Shown one piece after another: positions 4,200-7,232 of a stretch of DNA of 7,232 nucleotides. A program made the position numbers and the translations under genes. The stretch covers positions 1 through 7,232 of the forward strand of contig JAIRTG010000197.1 in NCBI GenBank assembly GCA_031255055.1, written 5' to 3'. The notes beneath the pieces were generated by a model. It did no database searches and was not told the DNA's origin. It was given only the letters and a program-made list of their open reading frames with translations. How positions within the stretch are numbered: position 1 is the first letter of the stretch; every line of letters begins with the position of its first letter. This DNA comes from Prevotellaceae bacterium. GTDB taxonomy: Bacteria; Bacteroidota; Bacteroidia; Bacteroidales; Paludibacteraceae.

Positions 4200-5282
4200 T
4201 TAAATAAATTCGTCTTTGTATGTAATGCCGACATCGTTCACAAATTGTCTGATGCGTTGTTCTTCTTCTTTTTTGCAAATGAGCAGTACATTGTCCGATT
4301 CGGCAATGATGTAGTTGTCGAGTCCCTGCACAACGGCCAGTTTTTCGGACGGAAGCGCTACGATGTTGTGACTGCTGTCGTAGTACTGGGCACGGCATTT
4401 TAGGGTGGCGTTGTGATGGTTGTCTTTTTTTGGTGAAATTTCGTAGAGTGATCCCCATGTTCCCAGGTCTGTCCATCCGAAATCGGAGCACAGTACGTAG
4501 ACGTTCGGCGCTTTTTCCATAATGCCGTAGTCGATCGAGATGTTGGGGCAGGATTGATACATTTGGTCGATAAAAGCCTGTTCTTTGTCGGTGTTAAAAA
4601 GTGATTTTCCGGCGCCGAACAGTTTGGCAACGTCGGGCAGCAGTGTGTTGAACGCCCTGTCGATTGTATCTAAATTCCACAGGAAGATGCCCGAATTCCA
4701 AAAGAATTCGCCTGTTTCGTAGAAGACTTGTGCCAGTTCTGCGTTTGGTTTTTCGGTAAAGGTTTTCACTCTTCGCGGGTTTTCGGTTCCTTCGGCGATT
4801 TGGATGTAGCCGTAGCCTGTTTCGGGTCTGCTTGGTTTGATTCCCAGTGTGAGAAGCGCATCGTGTTTGTCGATGAAGTCGAGTCCGCTTTTGACGGTAT
4901 TTAAAAAGTCGGTTTCTTTCAGAATCAGGTGGTCGGACGGGGCAACGATCATGTTGGCTTTATTGGTATTGGTTATTGCTTTGATCCGGTTCACGGCGTA
5001 TGCGATACAGGGAGCGGTATTTCGGCGAAAGGGTTCGAGCAGTACTTGTCGTTCGTTCAGTTCGGGAAGTTGTTCTAAGATGAGGTTTTTGTACAGGCTG
5101 TTGGATACAATGAAGATGTTTTCGATGGGTACGACTTCCGAGAAGCGGTCGAAGGTTAGTTGTATCAGTGAGCGTCCTGTGCCGAAGAAATCAAGGAACT
5201 GTTTTGGTCTGTTGGTTCTGCTGAATGGCCAAAAGCGACTGCCGATGCCGCCTGCCATGATGATACAATAGTTGTTTTTCAT
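4200..5282 (-). CDS. manC: Mannose-1-phosphate guanylyltransferase (GDP-mannose pyrophosphorylase)
   Basis: This cytoplasmic enzyme makes GDP-mannose and pyrophosphate from mannose 1-phosphate and GTP, supplying mannose and fucose for capsule, lipopolysaccharide or protein glycans. It is 360 residues, the short form without the C-terminal phosphomannose isomerase domain of bifunctional ManC/AlgA. The nucleotidyltransferase signature IMAGGIGSRFWPFSR (residues 8-22) is followed by PKQF (26-29). Further matches are APSDHLI (114-120), the sugar-phosphate pocket ETGYGYIQ (154-161), FTEKPN (175-180), FFWNSGIFLWN (193-203), DYGIMEKA (251-258) and DFGWTDLGTWGSLY (267-280). A short beta-helix-like segment ends the protein. 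It is first in the probable manC-membrane protein-mutL operon, with a promoter about 50 bases upstream. ManC is a conventional symbol; manB-type or rfbM names are also used. Confidence 0.95.
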   Translation of the reverse strand: MKNNYCIIMAGGIGSRFWPFSRTNRPKQFLDFFGTGRSLIQLTFDRFSEVVPIENIFIVSNSLYKNLILEQLPELNERQVLLEPFRRNTAPCIAYAVNRIKAITNTNKANMIVAPSDHLILKETDFLNTVKSGLDFIDKHDALLTLGIKPSRPETGYGYIQIAEGTENPRRVKTFTEKPNAELAQVFYETGEFFWNSGIFLWNLDTIDRAFNTLLPDVAKLFGAGKSLFNTDKEQAFIDQMYQSCPNISIDYGIMEKAPNVYVLCSDFGWTDLGTWGSLYEISPKKDNHHNATLKCRAQYYDSSHNIVALPSEKLAVVQGLDNYIIAESDNVLLICKKEEEQRIRQFVNDVGITYKDEFI

Positions 5283-5331
5283 AAATTATATAAAAGATTG
5301 ATGATGTTATGTTGTGCGTTCAATTGGCGGA

Positions 5332-5363
5332 CTAAGATACATGTTTTTTTAGTAGTGGGCAAA
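5332..5363 (-). promoter_or_regulatory. Promoter of manC and its operon
   Basis: On the minus strand TTTG (5363-5360) is followed by a 20-base spacer and TATCTTAG (5339-5332), one mismatch from TAnnTTTG. Spacing and position upstream of the manC ATG at 5282 fit the Bacteroidota promoter. Transcription from about 5326 would give a leader of roughly 44 bases. Confidence 0.65.
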
Positions 5364-5394
5364 CGTTCTGTCGGCTTGCGGGAAAAATGCGGAC

Positions 5395-5428
5395 TACCCG
5401 ATTATACGTTACGAGGTGTAGACGGGTA
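5395..5428. other. Imperfect stem-loop upstream of manC promoter
   Basis: TACCCG (5395-5400) and CGGGTA (5423-5428) are a perfect 6-bp inverted repeat, with a possible inner TACG/TGTA pairing. It lies between the pheT terminator and the manC promoter, about 32 bases upstream of the -33 box. It could be an operator or chance, and no known motif is recognised. Confidence 0.25.
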
Positions 5429-5440
5429 TGTTTGGAATAG

Positions 5441-5485
5441 AAAAAAACGGCTGACAGGTATTTGTAACATACGCCGAAAGCCGTT
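5441..5485 (-). terminator. Intrinsic terminator of pheT
   Basis: On the minus strand AACGGCT (5485-5479) pairs with AGCCGTT (5452-5446). An inner GTAT/ATAC stem lies within the loop, and a run of T residues continues the 3' arm to 5441. It lies 20 bases beyond the pheT stop. The large, partly paired loop makes it less compact than a typical terminator, but the T-run is good. Confidence 0.75.
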
Positions 5486-5504
5486 AAAAATGAAAATGGT
5501 TGTT

Positions 5505-7232
5505 TTATCTTAGTTTTGCGTTTAATTGTTTTTCCAGATTTGTCTGTATTTTGTGCATTATCGTGTCAATCTGTTTATCGTTCAAGGTTTTTGTTTCGTC
5601 TTCCAGTACGAAGTTTACGGCGTAGGACTTTTTGCCCGGCTCAAGATTCTTACCTTCGTACACGTCGAACAGGGTTACCTTTTTCAATAGATTACGCTCG
5701 GACTGACGGGCGATATGTTCAATTTGAGCAAATGTTGTCTCTTTGTCAATCAGCAAAGACAGGTCGCGTCTTACTTCGGGATATTTTGAAATTTCCCTGA
5801 ACCTGACGTCCCTGTTATCTATCTCGGACAGGATATTGCTCAGGTTTAAATCGGCAAAAAAGACCGGCTGTTCGATGTCCGATTGCTTCAAAATGGCAGG
5901 ATGTACGACGCCAAACACGGCCAATTGTTTTCCCGAACGTGTGTAATAGTTCAACGCTTCGCTCAAAAGATCGTCCGCGTATTCGCCCGATACGAATTGA
6001 CGCAGGTTGAAGCCCAAGCGCCGAAAGATGTTTTCGACATACGCTTTCAGTTCAAAAACGCTTGTTTTTTCATCGGCTTTTATCCACGATTGGGTGAATT
6101 TATTCCCCGTCAGCCAGATGCCCAGATGATAATCCTCCGAATAGGCAGCCAGGTGATTGTTTTCCGTTTTGTTTCCGCTGTTGAAATAATAGCAGTTTCC
6201 GAACTCATAGAATTTCAAATCGCTGCGTTTGCGGTTGATATTGCGCACAATGCTCTCCAATCCGCCGAACAGCAATGTTTGGCGCATCACGTTCAAATCG
6301 GAGCTGAGCGGATTCATTATCCGCGCGCAATTCTCAACAGGAAACGAAGCCAACGGTTCGTAATAAGTGCTTTTGGTGAGCGAATTATTCATTATTTCAT
6401 TGAATCCCTGTGCCGTCAACTGTTCCGAAATCAGGTGCTGTATTTTGTGACAGTTTGGTTTTTCGTTATATGTCAACGTCGATTTGACACGCTCCGACAG
6501 TTCAATACTATTGTAACCGTAGATACGTAAAATATCTTCGATAACATCCACATCGCGCTGCACATCGACCCTATAGGGCGGCACTTTCAACTGATAAACG
6601 CCGTCCTTTTCGTCGGTGATTTCAATTTCCAACGCTTTCAAAATCGTTTCGACGGTTTCTTTTCCTATTTCTTTTCCGATGACCTTGTATGTTTTTTTCA
6701 GCGACAGTTCCACGTCAAACGGCTTGACGGGGTTGGGATAATGGTCGATAATTTCGCTTGCGATTTCGCCTCCCGCAACATCTTTAATCAGCAGCGCGGC
6801 ACGCTTCAGCGTATAAACCGTATTGTCAGGGTCAACGCCGCGTTCAAAACGGAACGAAGCGTCGGTATTCAGCCCATGTCTGCGGGCGGTTTTACGGATG
6901 CCGACAGGGTTGAAACAAGCGCTTTCTAAAAACACGTTCTTCGTATTTTCGGTTACGCCCGATTTCAGTCCGCCGAAAACGCCGCCGATACACAACGCTT
7001 CGGTTTTTCCGCAAATCATCAGGTCGTCGGCTGATAGTTTACGTTCCACGCCGTCCAGCGTTACGAACGGCGTACCTTCGGGCAAATTTCTTACGTGCAC
7101 TTCTCCGCCGTCGATCCGGTCGGCATCGAAAGCGTGCAACGCCTGTCCTGTTTCAAACAACACAAAATTGGTGATATCCACCACATTGTTGATAGGGCGC
7201 AGACCGATTGTTTTCAAATAGTTTTTCAACCA
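5505..7232 (-). CDS. pheT: Phenylalanine-tRNA ligase beta subunit, C-terminal part (5' end outside window)
   Basis: This is the beta subunit of the alpha2-beta2 phenylalanyl-tRNA synthetase, which edits mischarged Tyr-tRNA(Phe) and binds the tRNA. The visible 575 residues run from the editing domain to the natural C-terminus. The frame continues past the right edge, and about 240 residues with the N-terminal tRNA-binding domain should lie outside. The B3/B4 editing region (visible residues about 1-165) has GLRPINNVVDITNF, GQALHAFDADRI and GLNTDASFRFERGVDP. The B5 domain (about 173-244) has the RVDVQRDVDVIEDILRIYGY metal-site motif. A catalytic-like core (about 256-476) follows. The C-terminal ferredoxin-fold anticodon-binding domain (about 480-575) starts SKYPEVRRDLSLLI and contains FDVYEGKNLEPGKKSYA. 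The TTG at 7229 is an internal Leu codon, not a start. The gene has its own terminator and is separate from the manC operon. Confidence 0.97.
   Translation of the reverse strand, partial: WLKNYLKTIGLRPINNVVDITNFVLFETGQALHAFDADRIDGGEVHVRNLPEGTPFVTLDGVERKLSADDLMICGKTEALCIGGVFGGLKSGVTENTKNVFLESACFNPVGIRKTARRHGLNTDASFRFERGVDPDNTVYTLKRAALLIKDVAGGEIASEIIDHYPNPVKPFDVELSLKKTYKVIGKEIGKETVETILKALEIEITDEKDGVYQLKVPPYRVDVQRDVDVIEDILRIYGYNSIELSERVKSTLTYNEKPNCHKIQHLISEQLTAQGFNEIMNNSLTKSTYYEPLASFPVENCARIMNPLSSDLNVMRQTLLFGGLESIVRNINRKRSDLKFYEFGNCYYFNSGNKTENNHLAAYSEDYHLGIWLTGNKFTQSWIKADEKTSVFELKAYVENIFRRLGFNLRQFVSGEYADDLLSEALNYYTRSGKQLAVFGVVHPAILKQSDIEQPVFFADLNLSNILSEIDNRDVRFREISKYPEVRRDLSLLIDKETTFAQIEHIARQSERNLLKKVTLFDVYEGKNLEPGKKSYAVNFVLEDETKTLNDKQIDTIMHKIQTNLEKQLNAKLR

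Noticed and set aside
4169..4234. 22-residue N-terminal extension of the small membrane protein
   Set aside because: It overlaps the end of manC and looks like read-through of intergenic sequence. Met at 4168 is more plausible.
5516..6530. Plus-strand open frames opposite pheT
   Set aside because: All are antisense to a continuous, domain-complete pheT frame and lack any recognisable protein feature.

Overview
This window looks like ordinary chromosome from a Bacteroidota bacterium, most likely order Bacteroidales. The evidence is lineage-typical proteins (a DUF4286 family protein beside RuvC, and a MutL whose C-terminal motifs have drifted), Bacteroidota-type promoters (TTTG, about 20 bases, TAnnTTTG), and almost no Shine-Dalgarno sequences. 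No restriction, CRISPR, phage-defence or biosynthetic cluster is visible. Apart from one insertion-sequence fragment, the proteins are housekeeping genes.

Layout. Bases 1-339 encode the C-terminal end of an IS4-family transposase that enters from the left edge, apparently with a one-base frameshift at its very end. Bases 408-1285 (minus strand) hold a two-gene unit, DUF4286 protein then ruvC, coupled by an ATGA overlap and closed by a terminator that overlaps the ruvC stop codon. A short divergent promoter region separates it from a plus-strand tRNA-Ala(GGC) at 1365-1438, which has its own terminator. Bases 1476-1984 contain no convincing protein gene. They hold a second hairpin, an imperfect 21-bp tandem repeat, and a good promoter at 1876-1907 pointing at a strong hairpin (1985-2017). 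Together the last two could define a small RNA of about 100 nt or a 21-codon peptide. Bases 2061-5282 (minus strand) form a probable operon, manC, then a small membrane protein, then mutL, with a recognisable promoter at 5332-5363. The last 14 codons of mutL are duplicated in diverged form just after its stop. Bases 5505-7232 (minus strand) are the C-terminal 575 codons of pheT, cut by the right edge, with a terminator at 5441-5485.

Function. RuvC resolves Holliday junctions, MutL acts in mismatch repair, ManC makes GDP-mannose for surface glycans, PheT is the beta subunit of phenylalanyl-tRNA synthetase, and tRNA-Ala serves translation. The genes do not form one pathway. The best places for a second look are the non-coding stretch at 1445-2054, the mutL tail duplication and the transposase end.
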